Of a stretch of DNA of 10,352 bases, positions 1 through 5,414 are shown in pieces (position 1 is the first letter of the stretch; each line of letters starts with the position of its first letter). Location of the stretch: contig JAJZCS010000048.1 in the NCBI GenBank assembly GCA_021829055.1, forward strand, positions 1-10,352, written 5' to 3'. Made by a program: the position numbers and the translations under genes. The notes under the pieces were generated by a model. It ran no database searches and was not told the origin of the DNA. It saw only the letters and a program-made list of their open reading frames with translations. Source of the stretch: Pseudomonadota bacterium. GTDB lineage: Bacteria > Pseudomonadota > Alphaproteobacteria > Acetobacterales > Acetobacteraceae.

Positions 1-178
1 CGATGGTGTGCAAGATTGCGGTAAACCGCTTCCCGCCTCTGCTAGGACGCCAAAACGCAAATGTCAGGTCCTCTTGTCGGGAACCTTTTACTAGATGCGC
101 CGCAAGCTGCTGATCGATGTCCTGGATAAAAGCAACGGAGCTATCTGCGAAGCCCTCGATGGTCAGCCTGGCGTCCAT
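1..178 (-). CDS. Partial JAB/ThiF-like protein (probable deubiquitinase-E1 component of the Ubl operon), N-terminus only
   Basis: The reading frame starts at an ATG at 178 on the minus strand and stays open for 59 codons to the window edge. It begins MDARLTIEGFADSS and later contains QEDLTFAFWRPSRGGKRFTA. That block resembles, from memory, the first strands of bacterial JAB (Mov34/MPN) domains fused to ThiF/E1 adenylyltransferase domains in Ubl operons. The catalytic JAB residues and the ATP-binding E1 part would lie outside the window, so neither can be seen. The start overlaps the end of the E2-like gene by 16 nt, which suggests translational coupling. If correct, the protein would activate and/or process the Ubl encoded two genes upstream. 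The frame is certain; the family is inferred from a short match and from operon position. Confidence 0.55.
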   Translation of the reverse strand, partial: MDARLTIEGFADSSVAFIQDIDQQLAAHLVKGSRQEDLTFAFWRPSRGGKRFTAILHTI

Positions 179-531
179 CTCGGGTCCGATAACACGGTCA
201 GGATATGGGCCCAGAGATTTTTCACCGTAAGGGGTCTATCAAAACGGCGACTCCAATACTGCCAGCCAGGGCCGATACCGCTGGGCTGAGTCTTTAACGG
301 ATCAGACCAAACCATTGATACTAATGCCGGCCGCGTGTGAACTGCTGTAGGAGCAACATAAGGCGCGGCTGTTGAGCGTGTTATCGCGACGTCACAGCGA
401 TGTCCTTTCAAGCCGCCATAAGTAATGTCCACGTCGTGGACAAGAACATACTCGACGTTGTCCTGGCCCTTAATGGTTTCGACGTTTTTGCCAAGATCCC
501 GTAGATAAGCTTCAAATTCTTCGATTCTCAT
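163..531 (-). CDS. Prokaryotic E2/UBC-like protein (Prok-E2_E type)
   Basis: This is a 122-residue protein starting MRIEEFEAYLRDLGKNVE. It fits the small bacterial E2/UBC-fold families found beside multiubiquitin genes. Supporting features are a hydrophobic strand followed by a Pro/Tyr-rich stretch (PYVAPTAVHTRPAL, about 57-70), a WSDPL segment near 75-79, a GWQYWSRRF block at 89-97, and a C-terminal helix LWAHILTVLSDP. An E2 would carry the activated Ubl from the E1 to its target. The only cysteine is Cys46, in the strand region before the usual active-site position, so a classical thioester cysteine is not obvious. The protein may be a non-catalytic UEV-like member or use another site. The ATG at 531 lies 7 nt after the Ubl stop codon. 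An in-frame upstream extension to 681 exists but would overlap the Ubl gene and looks non-coding. Confidence 0.65.
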   Translation of the reverse strand: MRIEEFEAYLRDLGKNVETIKGQDNVEYVLVHDVDITYGGLKGHRCDVAITRSTAAPYVAPTAVHTRPALVSMVWSDPLKTQPSGIGPGWQYWSRRFDRPLTVKNLWAHILTVLSDPRWTPG

Positions 532-538
532 AGTGAGC

Positions 539-769
539 CTATGATGTCGGGGTCTGACCGAGGAACAAGGCGGTAAACCGCTCACCTTTGTGGAGCGGGA
601 CCTCCTCACCATAGTTCGTGTACACGAACTCACCTTCGTCTCGAGTGAGCTGATATTGGTTAGCCGGCTTAAAGCCAGCATTTTCCAAGATCATCGCGAC
701 CGTCAGTTTCTTCTCATTCGTGAACTGACGTTCACCGTTGATGAAATATTCGATTTTGTTGTCGTCCAT
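539..769 (-). CDS. Ubiquitin-like protein (single multiubiquitin-type domain)
   Basis: This 76-residue protein has a beta-grasp pattern: first hairpin IEYFINGERQFT, then a central helix VAMILENAGFK, then strands around YQLTRDEGEFVY, EEVPLHKGERFTALF and a short tail. It resembles the bacterial multiubiquitin family, which is usually encoded next to E2, E1 and JAB genes, but carries one domain copy. The ATG at 769 is chosen because GAGGTGAT, an excellent Shine-Dalgarno match, lies at 774-781. An in-frame TTG at 811 would add 14 residues and overlap the previous gene, but it has no such site. The protein ends LFLGQTPTS instead of Gly-Gly, so conjugation would need trimming or a different C-terminal chemistry. 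It sits between a membrane hydrolase gene and an E2-like gene, and its role as the conjugated modifier is inferred from that context. Confidence 0.7.
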   Translation of the reverse strand: MDDNKIEYFINGERQFTNEKKLTVAMILENAGFKPANQYQLTRDEGEFVYTNYGEEVPLHKGERFTALFLGQTPTS

Positions 770-773
770 ATCA

Positions 774-781
774 ATCACCTC
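774..781 (-). promoter_or_regulatory. Strong ribosome binding site of the Ubl gene
   Basis: On the minus strand this reads GAGGTGAT, eight consecutive bases complementary to the 3' end of 16S rRNA, four bases before the ATG at 769. It decides the Ubl start in favour of 769 over the upstream TTG at 811. It also suggests that the modifier is translated more strongly than its operon neighbours, whose sites are weaker. Confidence 0.7.
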
Positions 782-803
782 ACAACTAACTTCAGCGCCG
801 TCC

Positions 804-1181
804 TTAGCCAAGTTTTCCTACTAGCGGCAAAGATGCAGGGGTACAAACGTCCATCGCCAAATGAACCAAATATGCTCCGCCGACCGCGAGCCCAACGAAT
901 TGAAGGAGTTTCCCCCAGTCGTCCTCGGGTTCCCAGCGATACAGCTTGTACATCCCGTAGCCAAGCCCTCCTGCGAATGCGATGCTGTGCAGGACCTGTC
1001 GATGACGTGGACTTGTTGCCGGCTCAAGGATGTCAGGTAGTGTTCCCGCCAGGGCTGCGATCGATGACGCAGCAAGCGGTCGGGCAAGGTTGGCTTGTTC
1101 CCCGCGATTGAGTTCATAGGTCAGGCTGGTAAGCCCAACCGTTAACCCGGCTCCGAGACGATGTGCTGTTGCATTTGCCAT
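804..1181 (-). CDS. YdjM/DUF457-like membrane-bound metal-dependent hydrolase
   Basis: This is a 125-residue inner-membrane protein. Conserved points match the YdjM/DUF457 family: an early His (TAHR, residue 7), ALAGTLPDILEP, then SPRHRQVLHSIAF with paired histidines, and the C-terminal HLAMDVCTPASLPLVG that matches the usual H..LD..TP.G.P motif. There are about three hydrophobic segments, near 33-47, 66-76 and 92-108. Family members are thought to be metal-dependent hydrolases in the membrane, but the substrate is unknown. The ATG at 1181 is preceded by AAGGAG at good spacing; an upstream in-frame ATG at 1217 is less likely. It is the first gene of the minus-strand operon and lies 34 nt before the Ubl gene. 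That position suggests it works with the Ubl system, perhaps anchoring the response at the membrane, which is speculation. Confidence 0.7.
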   Translation of the reverse strand: MANATAHRLGAGLTVGLTSLTYELNRGEQANLARPLAASSIAALAGTLPDILEPATSPRHRQVLHSIAFAGGLGYGMYKLYRWEPEDDWGKLLQFVGLAVGGAYLVHLAMDVCTPASLPLVGKLG

Positions 1182-1280
1182 GCTATTTCTCCTTACCGAC
1201 GTCTTTGCGATGCCCATCTCCAGGGGGAGGTTTGGCGGCCATAACCTGTATCCCCGGGGTTGCTTTTAGGCCTGTTTGGT

Positions 1281-1309
1281 ACTATAGTTTACAAAAATCA
1301 TAAAAGCAA
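1281..1309 (-). promoter_or_regulatory. Candidate promoter of the hydrolase-Ubl operon
   Basis: Read on the minus strand, TTGCTT (1304-1309) and TATAGT (1281-1286) are separated by exactly 17 nt. The -10 box matches 5 of 6 consensus bases; the -35 box is weak. The left arm of the palindromic operator fills the spacer, so a bound repressor would block it. The leader to the ATG at 1181 would be roughly 90 nt. Confidence 0.45.
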
Positions 1310-1323
1310 GTATTTTTGTAAAC
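1287..1323. promoter_or_regulatory. Palindromic operator between divergent genes
   Basis: The arms GTTTACAAAAAT (1287-1298) and ATTTTTGTAAAC (1312-1323) are perfect 12-bp inverted repeats with a 13-bp centre. They overlap candidate promoters on both strands and lie just upstream of an XRE repressor-type gene. The natural reading is that this is the binding site of that XRE protein, with one dimer or two spanning the arms. The palindrome is seen directly; the binding protein is inferred. Confidence 0.7.
1288..1316 (+). promoter_or_regulatory. Candidate promoter of the XRE-ImmA/PIN operon
   Basis: TTTACA (1288-1293) and TATTTT (1311-1316) are spaced by 17 nt. Each box lies inside one arm of the palindromic operator, an arrangement typical of an autorepressed antitoxin-like regulator. 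Transcription would begin near 1323, giving a very short leader before the start at 1337. Confidence 0.5.
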
Positions 1324-1336
1324 CTAGGAGATGGCC

Positions 1337-2401
1337 ATGCTAGGAGAACGAATCAAGCGGGCTCGGGTAGCTGCTGGCCTTAACCAGCGTGAGCTAGCCG
1401 AGGCCGCCGGCGTTTCGGCCATGGCTATCTCCAAGTACGAGCGGGGTGAGAACACCCCGTCCTCTACCGTTTTGCTCGCTCTGGCGAAGGCGCTGGAGGT
1501 GCGGACGGAGTACTTTTTCCGGGAGACCGCGATGGAACTCGAGGAAATCGAGTTCCGCAAGCACCCCGAGCTGCCTGAAAAGACAAAGCACCGTGTACTG
1601 GCAGATGCTCACGAACAGTTGGAGCGCTGGGCCGAGCTGGATCACGTTATGCCCGGTTCCTGGGCTACCACGTTCCAGGCTCCCTCTGAGCTGCCGCAGC
1701 ACGTCAATAGCTACGACGAAGTAGAAGGCGTCGCCGAAAAGGTGCGTGAGGCATGGCACTTGGGATTTGATCCGATACCCGATTTAGTAGAGACAGTGGA
1801 AGCCCACGGGATTACCGTGCTTATGAGCAAGTATGCAGAAGCCAAGACCTTTGACGGCTTGGCCGGCACTATGAACGGCCACTCTGTAGTTGTTGTGGGC
1901 GCGGAACTACCTGGGGATCGGCAGCGGTTCACACTCGCACACGAGCTTGGGCATCTAATGTTGAAAGGGCGCCTCTCCGAGAATCTCTCAGAGGAAGATG
2001 CTTGTCATCGATTTGCAGGCGCATTTCTAGTCCCAAAGCGAGCTGTTCTTCGGGCTCTTGGAAAGAGCCGTCAGTGGCTTGAGCCACAAGAGCTTTGGCT
2101 ACTCAAACGGACGTATGGCCTGAGCATGGGGGCTTGGACGTTCCGTGCGCGTGATCTGGGCATCATTAATCAATCTACGATGAGCCAGCTATGGCAGCTT
2201 CTAAAACTCAACGGCTGGGACAAGCGCGAGCCAGACCCGCAATACCCGAAGGAGAAATCGCGGCGATTCAAGCGGTACGTATATCGCGCACTGGCTGAAA
2301 ATATCATCGGCGAATCAAAGGCGGCAGAGCTTCTGAGTATCTCTGTAAGCGCGCTGCATGCCGAACGGCAATTGGAGCGCGCGGGTGATAATAATCAGTG
2401 A
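1337..2401 (+). CDS. XRE-family regulator fused to ImmA/IrrE metallopeptidase
   Basis: This 354-residue protein has two parts. Residues about 1-65 form an XRE helix-turn-helix (MLGERIKRARVAAGLNQREL, then AGVSAMAISKYERGE). Residues about 125-260 form an ImmA/IrrE (DUF955, M78-like) zinc peptidase with HELGH at about 202-206, followed by an acidic EED and HRFAGAFLVP, the usual third-ligand region. The C-terminal part is helical and typical of the longer fused forms. Such proteins act as repressors or antitoxins, and some cleave a partner repressor in response to stress. ATG 1337 is preferred over ATG 1331 because AGGAG ends at 1330, giving a 6-nt spacing. The PIN gene overlaps its 3' end, and a palindromic operator lies directly upstream. 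It therefore probably regulates its own operon, and possibly the divergent Ubl operon. Confidence 0.85.
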   Translation: MLGERIKRARVAAGLNQRELAEAAGVSAMAISKYERGENTPSSTVLLALAKALEVRTEYFFRETAMELEEIEFRKHPELPEKTKHRVLADAHEQLERWAELDHVMPGSWATTFQAPSELPQHVNSYDEVEGVAEKVREAWHLGFDPIPDLVETVEAHGITVLMSKYAEAKTFDGLAGTMNGHSVVVVGAELPGDRQRFTLAHELGHLMLKGRLSENLSEEDACHRFAGAFLVPKRAVLRALGKSRQWLEPQELWLLKRTYGLSMGAWTFRARDLGIINQSTMSQLWQLLKLNGWDKREPDPQYPKEKSRRFKRYVYRALAENIIGESKAAELLSISVSALHAERQLERAGDNNQ

Positions 2402-2876
2402 TGCCAACGTCCTGATTGATATCCTGACGGCGGAGCTGATCCAGGAAATGTTTCGGCTCCCCGAAGCCTTTGCTGTTCCCGACATCCTCTTCACGGAAGA
2501 GCTCGCCGACCACCATCCAGAATTGCCAGGCGCGGGGCTGCAGATCTTGGAGATGGCACCAGAACATATCGAACAAAGTGCGCAGCTTCGTCAACGATAC
2601 GCTCGCCCGAGCATGAACGACTTGTTAGCGCTGACTTTAGCAAGGAATCATCGTTGTCCCTTGCTAACAGGTGACCGTGATCTTCGGATCGTTGCAGATG
2701 AACATGGCGTTGAGGTTCACGGAACACTGTGGTTGCTTGAGCGTTTGATTCAGCAGGAGTTGATTGTGCTGGATCAGTTGGAACAAGCGTATGAACGGAT
2801 GCGTGCCGCCCAGCGGCGTCTGCCATGGGATGAAGTCGAACGGCAGCTACAGAGACTGAACAACCCTCGCCTATAA
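2385..2876 (+). CDS. PIN-domain nuclease (VapC-like toxin candidate)
   Basis: This 163-residue protein starts with a classic PIN first strand, IIISDANVLIDIL. With the GTG start at 2385 the likely metal-binding acids are Asp6, Glu38 (or Glu39), Asp79 in MNDLLALTLA and Asp97 in LLTGDRDLR, a full PIN set. PIN toxins of type II systems cut RNA, and the adjacent regulator acts as antitoxin. The GTG is preferred because GGAG at 2374-2377 gives a 7-nt spacing. An ATG at 2358 in the same frame would add nine residues but overlap the regulator further. The gene overlaps the end of the XRE-ImmA gene by 17 nt, which supports co-translation. The long C-terminal helix (about 110-160) may contact the partner protein. 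Pairing of PIN proteins with XRE-DUF955 proteins is known in general. Confidence 0.8.
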   Translation: MIIISDANVLIDILTAELIQEMFRLPEAFAVPDILFTEELADHHPELPGAGLQILEMAPEHIEQSAQLRQRYARPSMNDLLALTLARNHRCPLLTGDRDLRIVADEHGVEVHGTLWLLERLIQQELIVLDQLEQAYERMRAAQRRLPWDEVERQLQRLNNPRL

Positions 2877-3039
2877 GGCGAGGGGTTCAAGGGCCGTCGC
2901 CTGGAAGGCGACTTGAAATCCAAAGGCACTGCTATTGTGCACATTTCCGAAATTCAAGATTTACGGCTCATGGGCTTCGCCCATGTCGCCGAACTTGCTT
3001 CGCCTGAAGGCGAGGGGTTTCCACCATCCCCGAGGGGGA
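2864..3039. repeat. Cluster of five short hairpins sharing an AGGCG stem
   Basis: Five inverted repeats lie close together after the PIN gene. They are CCCTCGCCT/AGGCGAGGG (2864-2884, overlapping the PIN stop codon), GTCGCCT/AGGCGAC (2896-2912, with outer TTCAA/TTGAA pairing), CATGGGC/GCCCATG (2969-2985), TCGCCT/AGGCGA (3000-3013) and TCCCC/GGGGA (3027-3039). Three share the same CGCCT/AGGCG stem with different loops. None is followed by a clear T-run, so simple terminators are unlikely, though the first may end PIN transcription. Options are a structured RNA, remnants of an IS200/IS605-type end, or REP-like repeats. Confidence 0.55.
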
Positions 3040-3091
3040 CACTAAGAGGCGAATTGTAGATTCAAGGCTGGAAGCAAAGCGCTAAGAGCGT
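2877..3091. other. Non-coding stretch between PIN gene and truncated pseudogene
   Basis: No convincing reading frame is seen here on either strand. Apart from the hairpin cluster, the only notable point is GTCTAAC at 3090-3096, at the exact edge of the pseudogene. The stretch separates the Ubl/XRE/PIN block from the exported-protein genes and so may hold an old insertion junction. Confidence 0.5.
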
Positions 3092-3270
3092 CTAACAAAA
3101 TGAGTTTTCATATGCGTACCAAGAAGCGCCAATGTAATTGGGCCAGAAACTCGTTTTGTAGGTCTCGATAGTGCCAGTCCCTGTGGGCAAGGCGCGCTCT
3201 ACGTCGGTGGAATCGAAGTGCCGCCAGTGGTGTGAATGCTGCAGTCGCTTTACGAGAAACGTGTTCTTAC

Positions 3271-3272
3271 TA
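3271..3272. repeat. TA target-site copy, left of IS630
   Basis: This TA dinucleotide abuts the left end of the element. A second TA lies at 4376-4377. IS630/Tc1-type elements insert at TA and duplicate it. Removing the element plus one TA restores the interrupted frame. Confidence 0.65.
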
Positions 3273-3289
3273 ACCAGAGCAGATAATAC

Positions 3290-3317
3290 TTGACTTTTCT
3301 ATATCCGGTGCCATACT
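3290..3317 (+). promoter_or_regulatory. Candidate IS630 transposase promoter
   Basis: TTGACT (3290-3295) and CATACT (3312-3317) are spaced by 16 nt just inside the left end. The -10 box ends six bases before the ATG at 3324, so the transcript would be almost leaderless. No Shine-Dalgarno site precedes the ATG. Confidence 0.3.
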
Positions 3318-3323
3318 TACGGC

Positions 3324-4349
3324 ATGCGGGAGGATGCACGGTCTTTGTCAGCGACAGCCCAAGCGGCCTTGCGCCGGCGTGGGGTGCGGGCGGTGGCGGC
3401 GGACCAGCCGGTGGCGGCCGTGGCGGCGCTGCTGGGTGTAAGCCGGCAGGCGGTGTATGACTGGCTCGAGGCACGGGAGCGGGGAGGTGACGCGGCGCTC
3501 GCCCCGCGGCGTCGCGGCCGGCCGAAGGGGGCACGGCTTAAGGCGGACCAAGCGCGCAAGGTCACGAGTCTCTTGCGGGACAAACGCCCTGACCAGCTCA
3601 AGCTGCCGTTCTACCTGTGGACGCGAGAGGCCGTGGTGCAACTGCTGGCACGGGAATGCGGGGTGAAGGTGTCGGTGTGGACCGCCGGGCGGTATCTGAA
3701 GGCGTGGGGCTTCACCCCGCAAAAGCCGGTGCGCCGGGCGTATGAGCGGAACCCGTTGGCGGTGGCGCGCTGGCTGAAGACGGAGTACCCCAAGATCCGG
3801 GCCCGGGCGAAGCGGGAGAAGGCCGAGATTTACTGGGGGGACGAGATGGGCTTGCGCTCGGACCAGGCGGCCGGCCGCTCCTTCAGCCCCCGGGGCGAGA
3901 CCCCGGTGATCCCGGGCACCGGCCAGCGCTTTGGCTGCAACCAGATCTCGGCCCTGACCAACAAGGGCAAGCTGCTGTTCATGGTGTTCCAGTCCGGCTT
4001 CACCGCCCGGGTGTTCCGGGAGTTCCTCACCCGACTGGAGCGGCAGGTCAGGCGTCCGGTGTTCCTCATCGTCGGCGGCCATCCGGTGCACAAGGCACGG
4101 GCGATCAACGCCTGGCTGGCGCGTCCCGGTTGCCGGATCACCCTCTACTTCCTCCCCGGTTACAGTCCGGAGCTCAACCCCGACGAGCTCCTGAATCACG
4201 ACGTCAAAAGCCACGTCGGCCGGCGCCGTCCGCGTACCCGCAGCGAACTCCTACGCACCGTGCGCGGTCACCTGCGCCGCCGCCAGCGGCAACCCCACAT
4301 CGTCCGCCGCTTCTTCCAGGAAGTGCCTGTGCGCTATGCGGCCGCGTAA
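3324..4349 (+). CDS. IS630-family transposase, second catalytic Asp replaced by Gly
   Basis: This is a 341-residue transposase. It has an N-terminal helix-turn-helix (AVAALLGVSRQAVYDWLEA, about 32-50), a basic linker (RRRGRPKGARL), a second winged-helix region, and a DDE_3 catalytic domain from about 165. The first acid is Asp173 in IYWGDEMG. The third is Glu288 in YSPELNPDELLN. The usual central motif is VDGHPVH, but here it reads IVGGHPVHKA, so the catalytic Asp is Gly251 (codon GGC at 4074-4076, one base from GAC). The frame is otherwise intact and of normal length. The protein is therefore probably inactive unless a related copy acts in trans. The start agrees with the MREDAR-type N-terminus common in this group. 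Confidence 0.9.
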   Translation: MREDARSLSATAQAALRRRGVRAVAADQPVAAVAALLGVSRQAVYDWLEARERGGDAALAPRRRGRPKGARLKADQARKVTSLLRDKRPDQLKLPFYLWTREAVVQLLARECGVKVSVWTAGRYLKAWGFTPQKPVRRAYERNPLAVARWLKTEYPKIRARAKREKAEIYWGDEMGLRSDQAAGRSFSPRGETPVIPGTGQRFGCNQISALTNKGKLLFMVFQSGFTARVFREFLTRLERQVRRPVFLIVGGHPVHKARAINAWLARPGCRITLYFLPGYSPELNPDELLNHDVKSHVGRRRPRTRSELLRTVRGHLRRRQRQPHIVRRFFQEVPVRYAAA

Positions 4350-4375
4350 TACTGTCAGCTATTTAGTGCTCCCCG

Positions 4376-4377
4376 TA
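4376..4377. repeat. TA target-site copy, right of IS630
   Basis: This is the partner of the TA at 3271-3272. It sits inside the ATT codon at the end of the 5' fragment of the interrupted gene. Confidence 0.65.
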
Positions 4378-4637
4378 ATAACTATCCAGGTGCCTAAAAT
4401 AAAGTCGAATGCGTGAGCTTGTGCGTCCGCGGTTCGCGCAGAAAGGGGAACCCCCGTCGCAGCGCCACTTGCAACGGTGAACAACAGGATAAAACCGCCA
4501 AAACACGCGGCATTGAACCAAGCTTTCAGCATGAATAGCCCTCCATTGTCTGTGATGTACCCTCAGAAAGGAGCGTCAAGGCGCTTCATGGACGACGTTA
4601 GCGCATTATTAGGTCAAGACCGGCCCTATTTTGGAGT

Positions 4638-5144
4638 TCAAAGTTGACGACGGCGCAGAAATAGGATGTCGAAATCAGGTTGCCATGACTTACCCTTATC
4701 TTTCGAAACATAGGCAATTTCACGCACTCCCTCGCCCTGTTTTTGCCAGGTGGCCCGATACCACACGGGCTTGCCGTTTTTGTCCAGATTGTGCCCGTAC
4801 ATCGTGAGCATACCGTTCCTGAAATGACCCTCCAAGATAAGTAACTCTCCAGCATTTGTTACCCAAGATTGATACCAGACGTGTCTCGTTATGTCATAAA
4901 TGCTGAAGCTCTCCCCATCGTGCCCATCATTCTGCAGATAACGCTCGCGAATGACACAGCCTTTGAGTATTGAGCTGATCTGATCTCTGGCAATGTCCGG
5001 CCCCTTACCATCGTCATCGAATGCATTCCAATTCCCCAACCAGAAGTCAAATTGGCGATATTCGGGTGTGCTGCAAGGCCTGCCACCAGCTACGGCAGAG
5101 CCAGCCAGTAGGAAAATCACGATCATCAATAAACTCTTGAACAT
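4638..5144 (-). CDS. Exported protein of unknown function with FDFWLGNW motif (DUF1579-like)
   Basis: This 168-residue protein has a clear Sec signal peptide (MFKSLLMIVIFLLAGSAVAGG). The mature part opens with CSTPEYRQFDFWLGNWNAFD, then LKGCVIRERYLQND, SFSIYDITRHVWYQSWV, LLILEGHFRNGMLTMYGH and a terminal SWQPDFDILF. Such alternating strands and the FDFWLG.W opening are typical of small exported beta-barrel proteins of the DUF1579 kind; no enzymatic role is established. The start at 5144 is chosen because the signal peptide begins there. The in-frame ATG at 5201 would put 19 polar residues before it. The Shine-Dalgarno site is weak. The split pseudogene 105 nt downstream, in the same direction, carries the same motif, so the two look like old tandem relatives. 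Confidence 0.7.
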   Translation of the reverse strand: MFKSLLMIVIFLLAGSAVAGGRPCSTPEYRQFDFWLGNWNAFDDDGKGPDIARDQISSILKGCVIRERYLQNDGHDGESFSIYDITRHVWYQSWVTNAGELLILEGHFRNGMLTMYGHNLDKNGKPVWYRATWQKQGEGVREIAYVSKDKGKSWQPDFDILFLRRRQL

Positions 5145-5201
5145 CGATGTTTCCGATGTAAGGGGTCTTGACAAGGAAAGACGACAGCTATGATGCAGCA
5201 C

Positions 5202-5414
5202 CCTGAGTCAAGTTTTATGTCTTCGAAACCGTATTGAACAACTACCGGCTTTTCCGTGTCGGGGGTGTGCGTGTGTCGTTTTCACAAATTCGACAACAGT
5301 GGTTTATATACATGGACATGAATCTAATGCTTTCAGGGTCTGCTGCCTGATCAGATGTGGTGCATCCACAAATCTATCCAGTGGTTGAGGAAAAGCTTTA
5401 TTTTTGCAAGAACG
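5202..5414. other. Intergenic stretch, no gene seen
   Basis: About 210 nt of lower-GC sequence separates two minus-strand genes. A TATATAAA-like stretch on the minus strand near 5304-5311 could be a -10 region for the downstream exported protein, but no -35 box fits. No RNA gene or terminator is evident. Confidence 0.4.

Larger units (their letters stand above)
3273..4375 (+). mobile_element. IS630-family insertion sequence, 1103 bp
   Basis: The ends are an imperfect inverted repeat. AGAGCAGATAATACTTGAC (3276-3294) matches the reverse complement of 4354-4372 at 13 of 19 positions with no gaps. Both arms start three bases inside a flanking TA. The length fits the family, and a single transposase gene fills the element. 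The boundaries are backed by a second line of evidence: excision at the TA rebuilds the reading frame of the interrupted exported-protein gene. GC content of the element is visibly higher than that of the flanks. Confidence 0.75.
3092..4532 (-). pseudogene. Exported FDFxLGxW protein gene, split by IS630 and truncated
   Basis: The 5' part starts at ATG 4532 with GGAGG just upstream. It encodes a signal peptide (MLKAWFNAACFGGFILLFTV, then ASGAA) and the motif HAFDFILGTWIVI, up to the IS630 element at 4375. The 3' part continues from 3270. Joining the two at the duplicated TA gives one open frame, reading on through KNTFLVKRLQHSHHWRHFDS and SFWPNYIGASWYAYENSFC to a TAG at 3092-3094. The result is 111 codons, probably missing a C-terminal third or half, because related exported proteins of this kind usually continue well past the Trp-Tyr block. 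It is a distant paralogue of the next gene (5144-4638), which has FDFWLGNW. It is related in style to DUF1579-like calycin proteins; function unknown. It is broken twice, by the insertion and by the 3' junction. Confidence 0.75.

Noticed and set aside
163..681. A 172-residue minus-strand frame starting at 681
   Set aside because: Only the part from ATG 531 looks like a real protein. The upstream extension is low-complexity and overlaps the Ubl gene in another frame.
539..811. TTG start at 811 for the Ubl gene
   Set aside because: It would overlap the hydrolase stop and has no Shine-Dalgarno site, whereas the ATG at 769 has a near-perfect one.
2864..3013. CRISPR array
   Set aside because: The repeated units are short hairpins with unequal spacing and no constant repeat of CRISPR length.
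3348..4214. Long minus-strand frame inside the IS630 element
   Set aside because: It is a high-GC shadow of the transposase gene, with repetitive Arg/Pro/His-rich sequence and no recognisable motif.
3289..4409. Alternative IS630 ends with TTGACTTT / TCGACTTT arms
   Set aside because: The right arm would lie inside codons for HAFDFILGTW of the interrupted gene. The ends at 3273 and 4375 match better and restore the frame.
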